Shown one piece after another: positions 36,991 to 46,337 of a DNA stretch of 64,000 nucleotides. Source of the DNA: an uncultured Bacteroides sp. GTDB lineage: Bacteria; Bacteroidota; Bacteroidia; Bacteroidales; Bacteroidaceae. The notes under the pieces are model-generated. The model was not told the origin of the DNA. It made no database searches and saw only the letters and a list, made by a program, of their open reading frames with translations. The stretch covers positions 62,001-126,000 of the forward strand of contig CASFGA010000007.1 of assembly GCA_949294185.1 (NCBI GenBank), given 5' to 3'. A program made the translations under genes and the position numbers. Position 1 is the first letter of the stretch; every line of letters starts with the position of its first letter.

Positions 36991-38112
36991 ATGAAAAAGA
37001 TTCTCTTCATTGACCGCGACGGGACACTCGTCATCGAACCTCCTACAGATTACCAGCTGGATGCGTTTGAGAAACTTGAATTTTATCCGAAAGTCTTCCG
37101 AAACCTTCATTTCATCCGACAGAAACTCGATTTTGAACTGGTGATGGTGACCAATCAGGACGGACTGGGCACGGATTCATTTCCCGAAAACACATTCTGG
37201 CCTGTGCATAACCTGATTATGAAGACATTTGAAAATGAAGGAATCACTTTCGATGATGTGCAGATAGACCGTTCGTTTCCGGAGGACAATGCTCCTACCC
37301 GCAAGCCCCGCACGGGCATGCTGACGCAATATATTGACAACCCGGCGTATGACCTGGCAGGAAGTTTCGTTATCGGCGACCGGGCGACGGATGTGGAACT
37401 GGCACGCAACCTGGGATGCAGGGCCATCCTGCTGCAACCGGACAAGGAAAGTCTGAAAGAAAAGGGTCTGGAAGACACGTGCGCCCTTGCCACGACAGAC
37501 TGGGACAAGGTGGCCGAATTTCTCTTCGCCGGAGAACGGACGGCCGAAATCAGGCGGACTACAAAAGAAACGGACATCCTTATCCGTATGAACTTGGACG
37601 GGAACGGCACTTGCGACATCCACACGGGATTGGGCTTCTTCGACCACATGCTGGAACAGATTGGCAAGCACAGTGGAATAGACCTGACCGTCTGTGTCAA
37701 AGGTGATCTGGAAGTGGACGAGCATCACACCATCGAAGATACCGGCATCGCGTTGGGAGAATGCCTGCGCCGCGCATTAGGTGACAAGCGTGGTATCGAG
37801 CGCTACGGCTATTGCCTGCCGATGGATGACTGCCTCTGCCAGGTGGCGCTTGACTTCGGCGGACGGGCATGGTTGGTATGGGACGCCGAGTTCCACCGTG
37901 AGCATATCGGCGACATGCCTACCGAAATGTTCCTTCACTTCTTCAAATCGCTGAGCGATGCCGCTGCAATGAACCTGAACATCCGGGCAGAAGGACAGAA
38001 TGAACACCACAAGATAGAAGGAATCTTCAAGGCATTCGCCCGCAGCATCAAGATGGCGGTACGGCGCGATGTCTACCATTATGAAGTTCCGTCAAGCAAA
38101 GGAATCCTGTAG
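36991..38112 (+). CDS. hisB: Bifunctional histidinol-phosphatase / imidazoleglycerol-phosphate dehydratase
   Basis: A 373-residue cytosolic enzyme for two steps of histidine synthesis. The N-terminal HAD phosphatase has its nucleophile and acid in IDRDGT (Asp8 and Asp10) and a Cys/His-bearing loop region after it. The C-terminal dehydratase (from about residue 185) has the two metal-binding repeats [11 protein letters not shown] and [11 protein letters not shown], and the later [10 protein letters not shown]. The size fits fused HisB. In many Bacteroidetes hisB lies at the end of a hisGDCB run; here no other his gene is adjacent, and it has its own promoter. Confidence 0.95.
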   Translation: MKKILFIDRDGTLVIEPPTDYQLDAFEKLEFYPKVFRNLHFIRQKLDFELVMVTNQDGLGTDSFPENTFWPVHNLIMKTFENEGITFDDVQIDRSFPEDNAPTRKPRTGMLTQYIDNPAYDLAGSFVIGDRATDVELARNLGCRAILLQPDKESLKEKGLEDTCALATTDWDKVAEFLFAGERTAEIRRTTKETDILIRMNLDGNGTCDIHTGLGFFDHMLEQIGKHSGIDLTVCVKGDLEVDEHHTIEDTGIALGECLRRALGDKRGIERYGYCLPMDDCLCQVALDFGGRAWLVWDAEFHREHIGDMPTEMFLHFFKSLSDAAAMNLNIRAEGQNEHHKIEGIFKAFARSIKMAVRRDVYHYEVPSSKGIL

Positions 38113-38140
38113 CTCCTTCCATCGGTCTGACCATACAGAC

Positions 38141-38225
38141 AAAAAACAGCCGTCTCCGGCTGCAAAGCGGGACTGTGCATGGCTTCTGCGCCGCACGACC
38201 CCGACTCCTGCAACCGGAGACGGCT
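38141..38225 (-). terminator. Hairpin between convergent hisB and DNA alkylation repair gene
   Basis: The 17-base arms 38148-38164 and 38209-38225 (AGCCGTCTCCGG core) pair with one mismatch around a 44-base loop. On the minus strand the stem is followed by six T, so it mainly terminates the minus-strand operon. On the plus strand TTTATA follows. Confidence 0.65.
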
Positions 38226-38235
38226 TTATATCCAT

Positions 38236-38961
38236 TCATCTTGCAGCCACAGCCGGACGCTTCATCGCCCGAATCTGCTGCTTCACCTGTACGTCCACAC
38301 GATATGACTCCGTAATCTTCTGCAACGCCTTGTTATATGTAAAGTTGTCCAGACTGTTCCGCCGCAGATAATCCATCGTAATATCAGGAAACTTGACAAA
38401 ACACACAGACAATGCCCATGCCACCGCCATCTTCACATAGTATCCCTCATGGCACACCGCGTCAAGACACTTGAGAAGCTCGTGGATATGGTCTTCGTCT
38501 ATGAAGTTTTCCATCGCCTGCACCACGCCGAAGCGCACTTCATACTCGCCTCCGGCGTGCATCCATTCCTTCAAATATTCCCAAAGGCGGTCGCGGTGCA
38601 TGTTCACAAAGCGTCTTCCGCCACCGAACTTGAATGTATCGCACACTGACCAACTGTTGATAATCCATACGAACTTTGTCACACGATGCAGATAAGTATC
38701 CAAATCCGCATCGGGCCTGATGCAGCCCAGCGCCATGCCCTGCAGCATACGCTCTTCCATATAGAAAGTGTCTGCCGTTTCCAGATAATTCTCCCAGTCA
38801 GTCTTGGCAATGCGTGCTGCCAGCCGGCGCAAATCCGGAATACGGATGCCCAATATATGCTCCACGCCCGGATTAAGCTTTTCCGTAAAAGCCTTTCTCC
38901 CGTTTTCTGCAAGACGGAGCAGATGCTCCTTCACTGTCAGTCCGTCTAAACAATACTCCAT
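38236..38961 (-). CDS. DNA alkylation repair protein (AlkD-like HEAT-repeat glycosylase)
   Basis: A 241-residue helical protein of the AlkD / ALK family, which excises bulky or charged alkylated bases. The recognisable core is GIRIPDLRRLAARI (residues 38-51), EERMLQGMALG, WSVCDTFKF and a run of HEAT-like helices (VRFGVVQAMENFI, YYVKMAVAWALSVCFVKFP). NSWSVCD carries the conserved Trp-Asp environment of the AlkD active site. There is no signal peptide. It follows the outer membrane protein gene by 14 bases, so it shares a transcript with envelope genes to which it has no obvious functional tie. Confidence 0.85.
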   Translation of the reverse strand: MEYCLDGLTVKEHLLRLAENGRKAFTEKLNPGVEHILGIRIPDLRRLAARIAKTDWENYLETADTFYMEERMLQGMALGCIRPDADLDTYLHRVTKFVWIINSWSVCDTFKFGGGRRFVNMHRDRLWEYLKEWMHAGGEYEVRFGVVQAMENFIDEDHIHELLKCLDAVCHEGYYVKMAVAWALSVCFVKFPDITMDYLRRNSLDNFTYNKALQKITESYRVDVQVKQQIRAMKRPAVAAR

Positions 38962-38975
38962 AACCTCCGCCGGAA

Positions 38976-40622
38976 TTAGAAATGCACGCCCAATGTAAAG
39001 AGCAACTGATGACGGTCGTTGTTCACTTTCACGGCAGGCACAGAGACCGAGACCGGTTCAGTTACCCCATCATCCATCCAATAAGGGCCGAAAGCATAGA
39101 AATCCGCCTTATAAAAATCATACTTATAGGCAAGGTCGGCATAAAACAGCCGTCCGCGGTATCCCAACCCGACTGTAACCGCCTGGCGGGACTTTATGTT
39201 CAGATATTCCGGATCTGTACGCGTCTCATCCGTATAAGGGATATCCTTGTAAGAAGCCTCGGACATAGGAGCCGAACGGAAATTGTATCCGGCCCGCAGA
39301 CTGAAGGCAGAAGTCAGTTTCGTCTCCATTCCTGCACGGAATGTATGCACACCCTTCAGATTGTCACTGATCATAGCAGTGCCGTTCAGTTCATATCCGT
39401 CCACATCATCCACTTGAGCGGATGAATACTTGGCATATTCATATTCCGCATCAAGCGCCATAATGCCTCCCACTACCGTTCCCATACTCACATTAAAGCG
39501 CCACGGAGTAGTAAGGCGGTAATCCCATACATATTCCGGATGCAGATAATCCACCAAATTCTCGGGCTTATCGCCGAATGCCGTAGTATTCGAATTGACA
39601 TTTGCCGTATGATGCTCCGTCATTGAATACCAGATCGGAGTATGTATGGCAAATCCTATGCGGAAAGGCGAATATTCAAACGGACGGATAATAGCTCCCA
39701 ACTTCAAGTCTACCCCGCTTCCCTCAACACTATACCAGTTGTTAAGCATAAAGTTCCCCGCATTGTTATAAGAGTCATAGATTCCCTCACCGTAAGATGA
39801 ATAGCGATTATAATCCAGATTATAGATTCCCAATGTCAATCCAAAGTAATAACGGTCTTTTACATTGAATGAAACATTGAAGTCATATTCGTCTATCCCC
39901 CCTTCTTCGCGAGCATAATACTGATTGTCGGAAGCATACCAGTCTTCTAATCCTACCAAATCATAGCTTCCATCTTCAGAAGGTGTGCCCGCTTTTATAG
40001 GAGTAACCAATTTTGTCCGTGCCCCCATGGCAGCCAGATAAGGTGTCCCGTAAAAGTTCCTATCGACATAAGGATTTTTCTCCATATCACACAAGTTATC
40101 GAACTCCGACACCTTTTCATAATAATACCCATTCCCCCATGTGGCATCCCATAGCATATCAGACATTTGCCAGGTCAATGAGGCACCGTTCGAGAAGCTT
40201 CCTGCCGCCGAGAACTGGCGGTTGAAGTTGGCACGCTTGTGATAATTGAACGCGAAGTTCATATAACGCAGGTCGGTCTTGTTGCCGATTTTCGTACTCC
40301 ATACGAAACCTGCCTGGTCGAACGACATCTTAGTCCGTTTCTCCGTAGAAGAAACCCCTTCCCAGTCCGACTTCGCCTGATTATTGTTAAAGCCAAACGA
40401 CACGGACACATCGTTCCCCCTGAAAAGCCCGATACCGGCAGGATTCGTGCGGATAGTGGAAATATCAGCTCCCAATGCACTCATCGCTCCTCCCATACCC
40501 ACGAAACGAGCCGTTCCATTCAGGTCATCGTCAATGAATCGGGCAACATCATACTGATTTTGCGCCCATGCCGCCGAAGACATGCCGGCAAGCAAGAGCA
40601 TCATGCTTATCTTTGTATCCAT
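38976..40622 (-). CDS. OmpP1/FadL-type outer membrane protein
   Basis: A 548-residue outer membrane beta-barrel of the FadL/TodX family. It has a signal peptide (ending AAWAQ), then the N-terminal plug-like motif YDVARFIDDDLNGTARFVGMGGAMSALGADISTIRTNPAGIGLFRG, given here only as a location (residues 24-69). The rest is amphipathic strands ending in LLFTLGVHF with a terminal Phe. FadL-type porins pass hydrophobic compounds; the ligand is unknown. It lies 24 bases after the repeat-rich secreted protein gene. Confidence 0.8.
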   Translation of the reverse strand: MDTKISMMLLLAGMSSAAWAQNQYDVARFIDDDLNGTARFVGMGGAMSALGADISTIRTNPAGIGLFRGNDVSVSFGFNNNQAKSDWEGVSSTEKRTKMSFDQAGFVWSTKIGNKTDLRYMNFAFNYHKRANFNRQFSAAGSFSNGASLTWQMSDMLWDATWGNGYYYEKVSEFDNLCDMEKNPYVDRNFYGTPYLAAMGARTKLVTPIKAGTPSEDGSYDLVGLEDWYASDNQYYAREEGGIDEYDFNVSFNVKDRYYFGLTLGIYNLDYNRYSSYGEGIYDSYNNAGNFMLNNWYSVEGSGVDLKLGAIIRPFEYSPFRIGFAIHTPIWYSMTEHHTANVNSNTTAFGDKPENLVDYLHPEYVWDYRLTTPWRFNVSMGTVVGGIMALDAEYEYAKYSSAQVDDVDGYELNGTAMISDNLKGVHTFRAGMETKLTSAFSLRAGYNFRSAPMSEASYKDIPYTDETRTDPEYLNIKSRQAVTVGLGYRGRLFYADLAYKYDFYKADFYAFGPYWMDDGVTEPVSVSVPAVKVNNDRHQLLFTLGVHF

Positions 40623-40646
40623 ATATATTCCTTTTAATCTGTTTTA

Positions 40647-42002
40647 TCATCTTCTGCGGGAACCGCCTCCACCGCCTGTACTGCGCATACGGCTGCTTCC
40701 GCCGCCCATTGAGCCGCGGTTGAAACTGCTGCGGCTTCCTGTTGAAAAATTATTTCGGTTCGTATTAAAATTGCGGTTGACGCCGGTGCTGTTGCCGCGT
40801 GTCCGCGTTGAATTCACATTACGGTTATATACATTGTTATAGCTTCGCCGCGTGCTGTTGCCGCGTGTTCGCGTTGAATTCACATTACGGTTATATACAT
40901 TGTTATAGCTTCGCCGCGTGCTGCTCGGACGATTGTAGGAAGAACCCGTGCGATCGATAGTGCTGCTCGGACGCACATAACTGGAATTGGCACGGCGTGT
41001 CGTGGTGGAACGGGTCGTCTCCCCCCTGTTTCCCGGAAGAGAGTTCACCGGTCGGATAGAATACCCGTTGTTTCGTGAATTTGGGTTTACGACACGTCCT
41101 GCCCCGCTCCTTGTGGCGGCAGTGTTCCGACGCACACTTGTCGTGCTGTTCCCCCGCCGCATTGCGCTGCCATTGCGTATTGCGCTTCCGCGTGTGCCCG
41201 AAGCCACAGCATTACGGCGAGATGAAGAATATCCGGCGTAGCGGCTCGGACGGAAATCACGGTGTCCGTAAGGACGCCATCCGCCCCAATGTCCTCCGGC
41301 ATAATAATGAAGGTGATGCCAGTGCGGCCCCCAATAACCGCCCCAATAGCCTCCCCAGTAATTTCCATACCAATAAGGATAATGCCAGCTGCTGTAATAC
41401 CACGGCGAAGACCACCCCCAACTGAGCCCCCAATACGGGCCGGAAACACCCCATGACCAACGCCAATCCCACCAGAGCGGGTTGCTGAAGGTAGGAAAGA
41501 CATAAGCATACATTCCGTCATCGTATACATTCCAATACCATGACGGGTATGCACCGTAAACTACATCCCAGTAAAGCGGACTGCTGACAGGGATTGCATA
41601 GTGCGGACTGCGGAAACGCACGATGCGCATCGCGTATTCGTAATCGTCTTGTGAGCCGTCGAATCCGTTTACCCACTCCCCGCGCTCGCTGTAAGGCTTC
41701 TCCTGAATCGTAAGAGTCCCTTCTTCGTCTATCGAGAACGTATTGTCACGCGAGGTATACCGGCGGTTATACTCGTCTACATCCCGTGTTTTCCCCGCCG
41801 CGTCCTTTACCACCACGGTCGAGCCCGGGGCAGCATATACCGTTGTCTTATTTGAGACCTTTTCCGGTGCTGTCTTTACCTTTACTACCGTTTCCGTCTT
41901 CTTTTCTTTCTTGGGAACAAAGTAAAGGTCATCGTTACTCTGCGCCATTACCAACCACGGAAGGCAGGCGGCGAACAATGAAGCAAATACTTTTCCTTTC
42001 AT
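40647..42002 (-). CDS. Secreted Trp/Tyr/Gly- and Arg/Ser/Asn-rich repeat protein
   Basis: A 451-residue protein from the ATG at 42002, which begins a clean signal peptide (MKGKVFASLFAACLPWLVMAQ). An upstream in-frame ATG at 42020 would add six residues. The N-terminal third looks folded (DEEGTLTIQEKPYSERGEWVNGF nearby). The middle is very aromatic (YWGNYWGGYWGGYWGPHW). The last 220 residues are low-complexity Arg/Ser/Asn/Thr with a perfect 22-residue tandem duplication. Comparable aromatic-glycine proteins occur in Bacteroidetes without a proven role; surface or matrix protein is possible. First gene of the operon with the FadL-type and AlkD-like genes. Confidence 0.7.
   Translation of the reverse strand: MKGKVFASLFAACLPWLVMAQSNDDLYFVPKKEKKTETVVKVKTAPEKVSNKTTVYAAPGSTVVVKDAAGKTRDVDEYNRRYTSRDNTFSIDEEGTLTIQEKPYSERGEWVNGFDGSQDDYEYAMRIVRFRSPHYAIPVSSPLYWDVVYGAYPSWYWNVYDDGMYAYVFPTFSNPLWWDWRWSWGVSGPYWGLSWGWSSPWYYSSWHYPYWYGNYWGGYWGGYWGPHWHHLHYYAGGHWGGWRPYGHRDFRPSRYAGYSSSRRNAVASGTRGSAIRNGSAMRRGNSTTSVRRNTAATRSGAGRVVNPNSRNNGYSIRPVNSLPGNRGETTRSTTTRRANSSYVRPSSTIDRTGSSYNRPSSTRRSYNNVYNRNVNSTRTRGNSTRRSYNNVYNRNVNSTRTRGNSTGVNRNFNTNRNNFSTGSRSSFNRGSMGGGSSRMRSTGGGGGSRRR
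40786..40917 (-). repeat. Two tandem 66 bp repeats inside the secreted repeat protein
   Basis: Copies at 40786-40851 and 40852-40917 differ by a single base (C/T near 40803 and 40869). They encode the same 22 residues twice (beginning STRRSYNNVYNRN). The near identity indicates a recent duplication and possible copy-number variation among strains. Confidence 0.9.
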
Positions 42003-42043
42003 AATCCTATCGTTTATCATTATCCTACATCTTTTCTATGCTA

Positions 42044-42051
42044 CAAATTTA
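42044..42051 (-). promoter_or_regulatory. -7 element of the minus-strand repeat-protein operon
   Basis: CAAATTTA reads TAAATTTG on the minus strand, fitting TAnnTTTG. Confidence 0.55.
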
Positions 42052-42080
42052 GGGAGTTATTTGTTTCCTGCAAGTAGAAA

Positions 42081-42112
42081 TTCCCTATTTCAATATAGGG
42101 TTTTCCCTATTT
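42081..42112. promoter_or_regulatory. CCCTAT direct and inverted repeats between divergent promoters
   Basis: TTCCCTATTT occurs at 42081-42090 and 42103-42112, 22 bp apart. CCCTAT (42083-42088) is also inverted as ATAGGG (42095-42100). The block ends 4 bases before the prmA -7 element, so a bound protein would cover that promoter. Confidence 0.5.
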
Positions 42113-42116
42113 TGAG

Positions 42117-42124
42117 TATATTTG
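42117..42124 (+). promoter_or_regulatory. -7 element of prmA
   Basis: TATATTTG fits the consensus and lies inside an in-frame extension upstream of the chosen start, supporting the ATG at 42151. Confidence 0.55.
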
Positions 42125-42150
42125 CGAAAATTAATGAACAGTCTTTTTAT

Positions 42151-42996
42151 ATGAAATACTTTGAGATTACCTTTACTGCACGCCCGTGCAACGAAACCGT
42201 AACCGATGTTCTGGCTGCTCTTGCCGCCGACATCGGCTTCGAAAGTTTCGTGGAATGCGAAGAAGGAATGCAGGCATACGTTCAGCAGTCTCTTTTCGAC
42301 GAGGAAGCCCTGAAAGCCATCGTGGATGATTTTCCCATTCCCGATGTGCAAATCACCTATTCTCTTGCCGAACCGGAAGACAAAGACTGGAATGAAGAAT
42401 GGGAAAAGAATTTCTTCCAGCCGATTGTCATAGGCAACCGTTGTGTCATCCACAGCACTTTCCATAAAGACTACCCGCAAACGGAATACGATATTGTAAT
42501 CAATCCGCAGATGGCCTTTGGAACGGGGCATCATGAAACGACCAGCTCCATTATCACCGAACTGTTGGAAGCCGACCTGCAAGGGAAATCCGTTCTTGAC
42601 ATGGGCTGCGGCACATCTATCCTTGCCATACTGGCCAGTATGCGGGGGGCAGATCCGGTGACCGCCATAGACATCGACGACTGGTGTGTGAACAATTCAC
42701 GTGACAACATCGCTTTAAACCGGATTTCCAACATCACCGTAGAACTGGGAGACGCTTCTCTTTTGAAAGGACGCAAGCCTTTCGATGTCATTATAGCCAA
42801 TATCAACCGCAATATTCTGCTTGCAGACATGCCTGCATACGTGGACTGCATGCATTCCGGTTCAGAAATCTACATGAGCGGCTTCTATGTAGAAGACATT
42901 CCCGCCATACGCGAACGGGGAGAAGGTCTCGGACTAACGTTTGTCCACTGTCGGGAAAAAAACCGTTGGGCCGCAGTAAAGCTGATAAAGAACTGA
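42151..42996 (+). CDS. prmA: Ribosomal protein L11 methyltransferase
   Basis: A 281-residue cytosolic SAM-dependent enzyme that methylates ribosomal protein L11. It starts MKYFEITFTARPCNE; an upstream in-frame start at 42061 is rejected because the promoter lies between. The N-terminal substrate-recognition domain is about residues 1-110. The Rossmann domain follows with motif I VLDMGCGTSILAIL, the acidic AIDIDDW and the family motif NINRNIL. QMAFGTGHHETT before motif I is a strong PrmA signature. Size matches the Bacteroidetes form. Confidence 0.93.
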   Translation: MKYFEITFTARPCNETVTDVLAALAADIGFESFVECEEGMQAYVQQSLFDEEALKAIVDDFPIPDVQITYSLAEPEDKDWNEEWEKNFFQPIVIGNRCVIHSTFHKDYPQTEYDIVINPQMAFGTGHHETTSSIITELLEADLQGKSVLDMGCGTSILAILASMRGADPVTAIDIDDWCVNNSRDNIALNRISNITVELGDASLLKGRKPFDVIIANINRNILLADMPAYVDCMHSGSEIYMSGFYVEDIPAIRERGEGLGLTFVHCREKNRWAAVKLIKN

Positions 42997-43029
42997 CCGC
43001 TTCCGCCGATTTACCGTTCAAACCCAACC

Positions 43030-43064
43030 GGCTGCCCTCAATCTGTCATGATTCAGAGGCAGCC
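43030..43064. terminator. Weak hairpin between convergent prmA and lysozyme genes
   Basis: GGCTGCCCTC (43030-43039) pairs with GAGGCAGCC (43056-43064) with one bulged C. No T run follows on either strand, so termination here is only probable. Confidence 0.4.
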
Positions 43065-43083
43065 CACAGCTTGTCATCCCCTG

Positions 43084-44010
43084 TCATTTCTCTAAAGCCA
43101 TGCTGTCTCGCCCGATTCTCAACTCATTCATTTCCTCCATCGTCCCGTTAAACACGTTCAGATCCACCTGCCTGTCAATGCCCGGCAGCGTGCCGACATC
43201 CGTATGCTGCCAGAATTTCCATTCCCCTTCATAGGCAACAGAATCCACATAATAATGGGCTATCCAGTAAGGATAAGAATTAAACACAGAATCATTCAGA
43301 TAACGGGTCTTGAACTTGTAGGAAGTGTAAAGTATCGGCTTCACTCCATAGTGACGCTCTATGCGGTCGAGCCATATCTTCAGGTCGCGCCGCAGTTTCC
43401 CCACATCTTTCGGCCGCGTTTCGATGTCAAGCACGGGAGGCAAGTCGCCCGTCCGAAGCTTTACCGAGCGGATAAAGAAATCCGCCTGCCGTACCGGATC
43501 TGTCTTAGGATTGTAAAAATGATAGGCTCCACATATAAACCCCGCCTCATGCGCCTGCTCAAAGTTGCGCTGAAAGGCCGTATCACCGAAATCCCCTCCC
43601 TCAGAAGCTTTCATAAAGACAAAACGCACAGGAAAAGGAGCATACTGCACACTCTTGAGCCGCTCCCAGTCTATTATCCCCTGATGATGCGAGATGTCGA
43701 ACCCGTGCACCTCATATCCGTAAGGGAGACATACACCATAAGCCTTTGTCCCATAACAAGGCTTCCACCGGTAAGCGTAAGGATGGATAAAGAGATAATA
43801 AAATCCGGCCAGAAACAAGACAGCCACTATCCCCATCATCACATAATGACTCCATGAAGGAAGATTCCATTTGCGGCTTTCCTCTTTTTTCTTTTTACCG
43901 CGTCCGCCGCCTTTTTTATACTGAGCAGACTGCCGTTTTGCCTTGGGCTTACGCGGTTTTGATACCGGCTTGGATTCGTTTACCACCAATATGGGCGGTT
44001 TTTTTGCCAT
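43084..44010 (-). CDS. GH25 lysozyme-type muramidase with N-terminal membrane anchor
   Basis: A 308-residue protein that should cleave peptidoglycan between MurNAc and GlcNAc. The N-terminal 45 residues are very basic (KPRKPKAKRQSAQYKKGGGRG), followed by one membrane segment (YVMMGIVAVLFLAGFYYLF, about residues 56-74), so the catalytic domain lies in the periplasm on an inner-membrane anchor. GH25 catalytic acids sit in GFDISHHQG and PVLDIET, and GAYHFYNP is typical. GH25 genes occur in phages and in bacteria; no phage gene is nearby, so this is probably a host wall-remodelling enzyme. Confidence 0.88.
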   Translation of the reverse strand: MAKKPPILVVNESKPVSKPRKPKAKRQSAQYKKGGGRGKKKKEESRKWNLPSWSHYVMMGIVAVLFLAGFYYLFIHPYAYRWKPCYGTKAYGVCLPYGYEVHGFDISHHQGIIDWERLKSVQYAPFPVRFVFMKASEGGDFGDTAFQRNFEQAHEAGFICGAYHFYNPKTDPVRQADFFIRSVKLRTGDLPPVLDIETRPKDVGKLRRDLKIWLDRIERHYGVKPILYTSYKFKTRYLNDSVFNSYPYWIAHYYVDSVAYEGEWKFWQHTDVGTLPGIDRQVDLNVFNGTMEEMNELRIGRDSMALEK

Positions 44011-44189
44011 GTTTACTGTTTTAGTCCTTTCGGATAATTACTGTTTTAGGCACGGATTACACAGATTCCACGGTTTGAAAGCAACAAAAATCCGTGTTTC
44101 TCCATACAATCCGTGCCTAAGGATACACTTTCGGCATGAGACTTTCATGCTTCACTACAAGTCTCCTGCCGAAATGATTGTCTTTTCAA
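44011..44189. repeat. Intergenic hairpins containing CACGGATT-type repeats
   Basis: TTAGGCACGGATT (44046-44058) pairs perfectly with AATCCGTGCCTAA (44108-44120). Further CACGG/CCGTG pieces lie within the loop. A second imperfect hairpin (about 44129-44145 with 44159-44174, TTTCGGC / GCCGAAA) lies closer to the pfp stop and may end that transcript. I recall sequences of the CACGGATTACACAGATT type as scattered intergenic repeats in Bacteroidetes, so the first may be a copy of such a repeat. Confidence 0.5.
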
Positions 44190-45833
44190 TTATTTTGCCT
44201 GCTCCAGCTGCAAGGTCTTGGTCGGCTGGTCGCACACTTCCGTCGGGCCAAAATACTGGATCGGGCCTGGATAAACGTAAGCGGTCTCTTTAGCCCAGAC
44301 ATCGCGAACGGCAGCAAATGCCTTGAACGGCGCACCGTCCAGTTTTACCAAGGCCTTCTGGATAACCGGCTTCATTTCGCCGTGACGACGCTCCATGTTC
44401 ATCATCATAGTGATAGGCACACCGCCTGCAATCCATTCTTCAGCCGGAGCCGTGGTATTGCGAACAGATGACATATAACCGGTCTTTCCATTGGCAATCA
44501 GCATAGAAGCGGTATATCCCAATGAATAGCAGTAGTCTGCATCAAAGTTTGACGGAGCTGCGCAACGGCCTTCGTAACCGAAGAAGTGATGCTGTGCAGA
44601 GAACTTACCAACAAACTTGCCTTCAGCCTTCCATGCAGCCAGTTTCTTTCCTACCATCTCAGACAGAAGCTTTTCTGTTTCAATCAGTGAAACCTGTACA
44701 TTTCCGTGCGGGTCACGGTCAAGAGTCAGCTGGCGTGCCACACCTTCCGGCAGAGAAGCGTAAACAGTTGCATTTTCATCAGACAAATGAGTGATGATGT
44801 ATTCGCGCTGCTTGTTCGGCTCAACGGCAGCATATTCTTCAGCATGCTCGGCCAGGAAGTCATTCAATTCAGAAATCAGCTTTTTCATAGCCGGGATGAA
44901 CTCAATCAAGCCTTCCGGAACCAATACGATACCGAAATTGTTTCCTTCGGCGGCACGAGCTGCAACCGCATTGGCGATGTAAGTCACGATATCATCCAAT
45001 GACATGTTTTTAGCCTCAACCTCTTCCGAGATAAGACAGATGTTCGGCTGAGTCTGCAAGGCGCATTCCAAAGCGATATGAGAAGCCGAGCGGCCCATCA
45101 GCTTGATGAAATGCCAGTACTTGCGTGCCGAATTACAGTCGCGCTCAATGTTTCCGATAACTTCCGAATAGGTTTTGCAGGCAGTATCGAAACCGAAAGA
45201 AGTTTCGATCATTTCATTCTTCAAGTCTCCGTCAATCGTTTTCGGACAACCGATAACCTGAACACCGTATTTCTTCGCAGCATAATACTCTGCCAATACG
45301 CAAGCATTGGTATTTGAATCGTCACCGCCGATAATAACCAGTGCCTTAATGTCCAGTTCCTTCAGGATTTCATATCCTTTTTCAAATTGATCTTCCTTTT
45401 CCAGTTTGGTACGTCCTGAACCGATAATATCAAAACCACCCGTATTGCGGTATTCATCGATGATGTCGGCAGTCAGTTCTTTATAGTTATGGTCTACCAA
45501 GCCGCCAGGACCAAGAATAAAGCCATACAGTTTGTTGGCAGGATTCAGTTTCTTGATACCGTCAAACAGACCAGAAATCACATTGTGTCCGCCCGGAGCC
45601 TGACCGCCGGAAAGAATCACGCCCACATTCATCGGAGCATATTCCTTGGCTTCTCCCTCCACGAACTGAATCAAAGGCATGCCGTAAGTGTTCGGAAACA
45701 GATTCTTGATAGCTTCCTGGTCGGCAACAGACTGAGTAGGTTCTCCTTCTTTCGCTACAACAGCGCCTTTTAAAGCTTTAGGCAATTTCGGCTGGTAAGC
45801 AGCTCTCGCAATTTGTAATGCACTCTTTGTCAT
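44190..45833 (-). CDS. pfp: Diphosphate-fructose-6-phosphate 1-phosphotransferase
   Basis: A 547-residue cytosolic glycolytic enzyme that uses pyrophosphate instead of ATP, reversibly. The active-site blocks are [15 protein letters not shown] (around residues 75-90), [14 protein letters not shown] and [12 protein letters not shown]. The Asp after the GGDD glycine pair is the residue that blocks ATP binding in PPi-dependent enzymes. The length is typical of the long (plant-like) PFP group found in Bacteroidetes. It is preceded by a leader of about 130 bases in which no clear promoter was found; near 45970 only an imperfect -7 exists. Confidence 0.95.
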   Translation of the reverse strand: MTKSALQIARAAYQPKLPKALKGAVVAKEGEPTQSVADQEAIKNLFPNTYGMPLIQFVEGEAKEYAPMNVGVILSGGQAPGGHNVISGLFDGIKKLNPANKLYGFILGPGGLVDHNYKELTADIIDEYRNTGGFDIIGSGRTKLEKEDQFEKGYEILKELDIKALVIIGGDDSNTNACVLAEYYAAKKYGVQVIGCPKTIDGDLKNEMIETSFGFDTACKTYSEVIGNIERDCNSARKYWHFIKLMGRSASHIALECALQTQPNICLISEEVEAKNMSLDDIVTYIANAVAARAAEGNNFGIVLVPEGLIEFIPAMKKLISELNDFLAEHAEEYAAVEPNKQREYIITHLSDENATVYASLPEGVARQLTLDRDPHGNVQVSLIETEKLLSEMVGKKLAAWKAEGKFVGKFSAQHHFFGYEGRCAAPSNFDADYCYSLGYTASMLIANGKTGYMSSVRNTTAPAEEWIAGGVPITMMMNMERRHGEMKPVIQKALVKLDGAPFKAFAAVRDVWAKETAYVYPGPIQYFGPTEVCDQPTKTLQLEQAK

Positions 45834-46070
45834 AATTCTATTATTATATTATGGTGTATAAAAAAGTCTGTAAAACTTTCATGCCCTCAAAAGACATGCA
45901 GGCCGCCTCTCTCTTGCCTTTCAAGTTCAGGCAAAACGCGACAATGCCCTGCTTTCGGTTTATACCTCCGCAAATTTCGTTATTTTTTTCGGAAATACGA
46001 AAGAAAGTAATAAACTTTTCTTACCTTTACACTGCATTTATCAACAATCTTAAAATTAAAAACTTGAATT

Positions 46071-46337
46071 ATGGCAAGCAGAAAAGATTTAAAGAAAAAG
46101 GTTAAGTATATCGCCGACACACTGGCAAGTCTGTATTTCGTGGAATGTCTGACAAGCAAAGACGAGGAAATAGTCAAAAGGCTAAACAAGATACTTTCCG
46201 TACGCCAGGATCTCGTCAGCCGTATCAGCCATACAGAGCCGAACAATGCCAAGGAATACTACAGAAAGCTACGCGCCGACATGAAGGCTCTCATCATTGA
46301 AATGTCTGAAAAGTCAGGCGCAACCGAACAAGCATGA
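46071..46337 (+). CDS. Small conserved-looking protein, unknown function
   Basis: An 88-residue soluble, highly charged and probably all-helical protein (DLKKKVKYIADTLAS, DEEIVKRLNKILSVRQDLVSRI, YYRKLRADMKALI). No motif was recognised. It is supported as a gene by its start downstream of a promoter-like TACCTTTA, its codon quality, and a 4-base stop/start overlap (ATGA) with the acyltransferase gene, which implies coupled translation. Confidence 0.7.
   Translation: MASRKDLKKKVKYIADTLASLYFVECLTSKDEEIVKRLNKILSVRQDLVSRISHTEPNNAKEYYRKLRADMKALIIEMSEKSGATEQA

Noticed and set aside
40786..40917. Possible CRISPR-like repeat
   Set aside because: There are only two abutting copies with no spacer, and they are in frame within a protein.
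43084..44010. GH25 lysozyme as evidence of a prophage
   Set aside because: No other phage gene, integrase or attachment site is nearby, and the gene encodes a membrane anchor.
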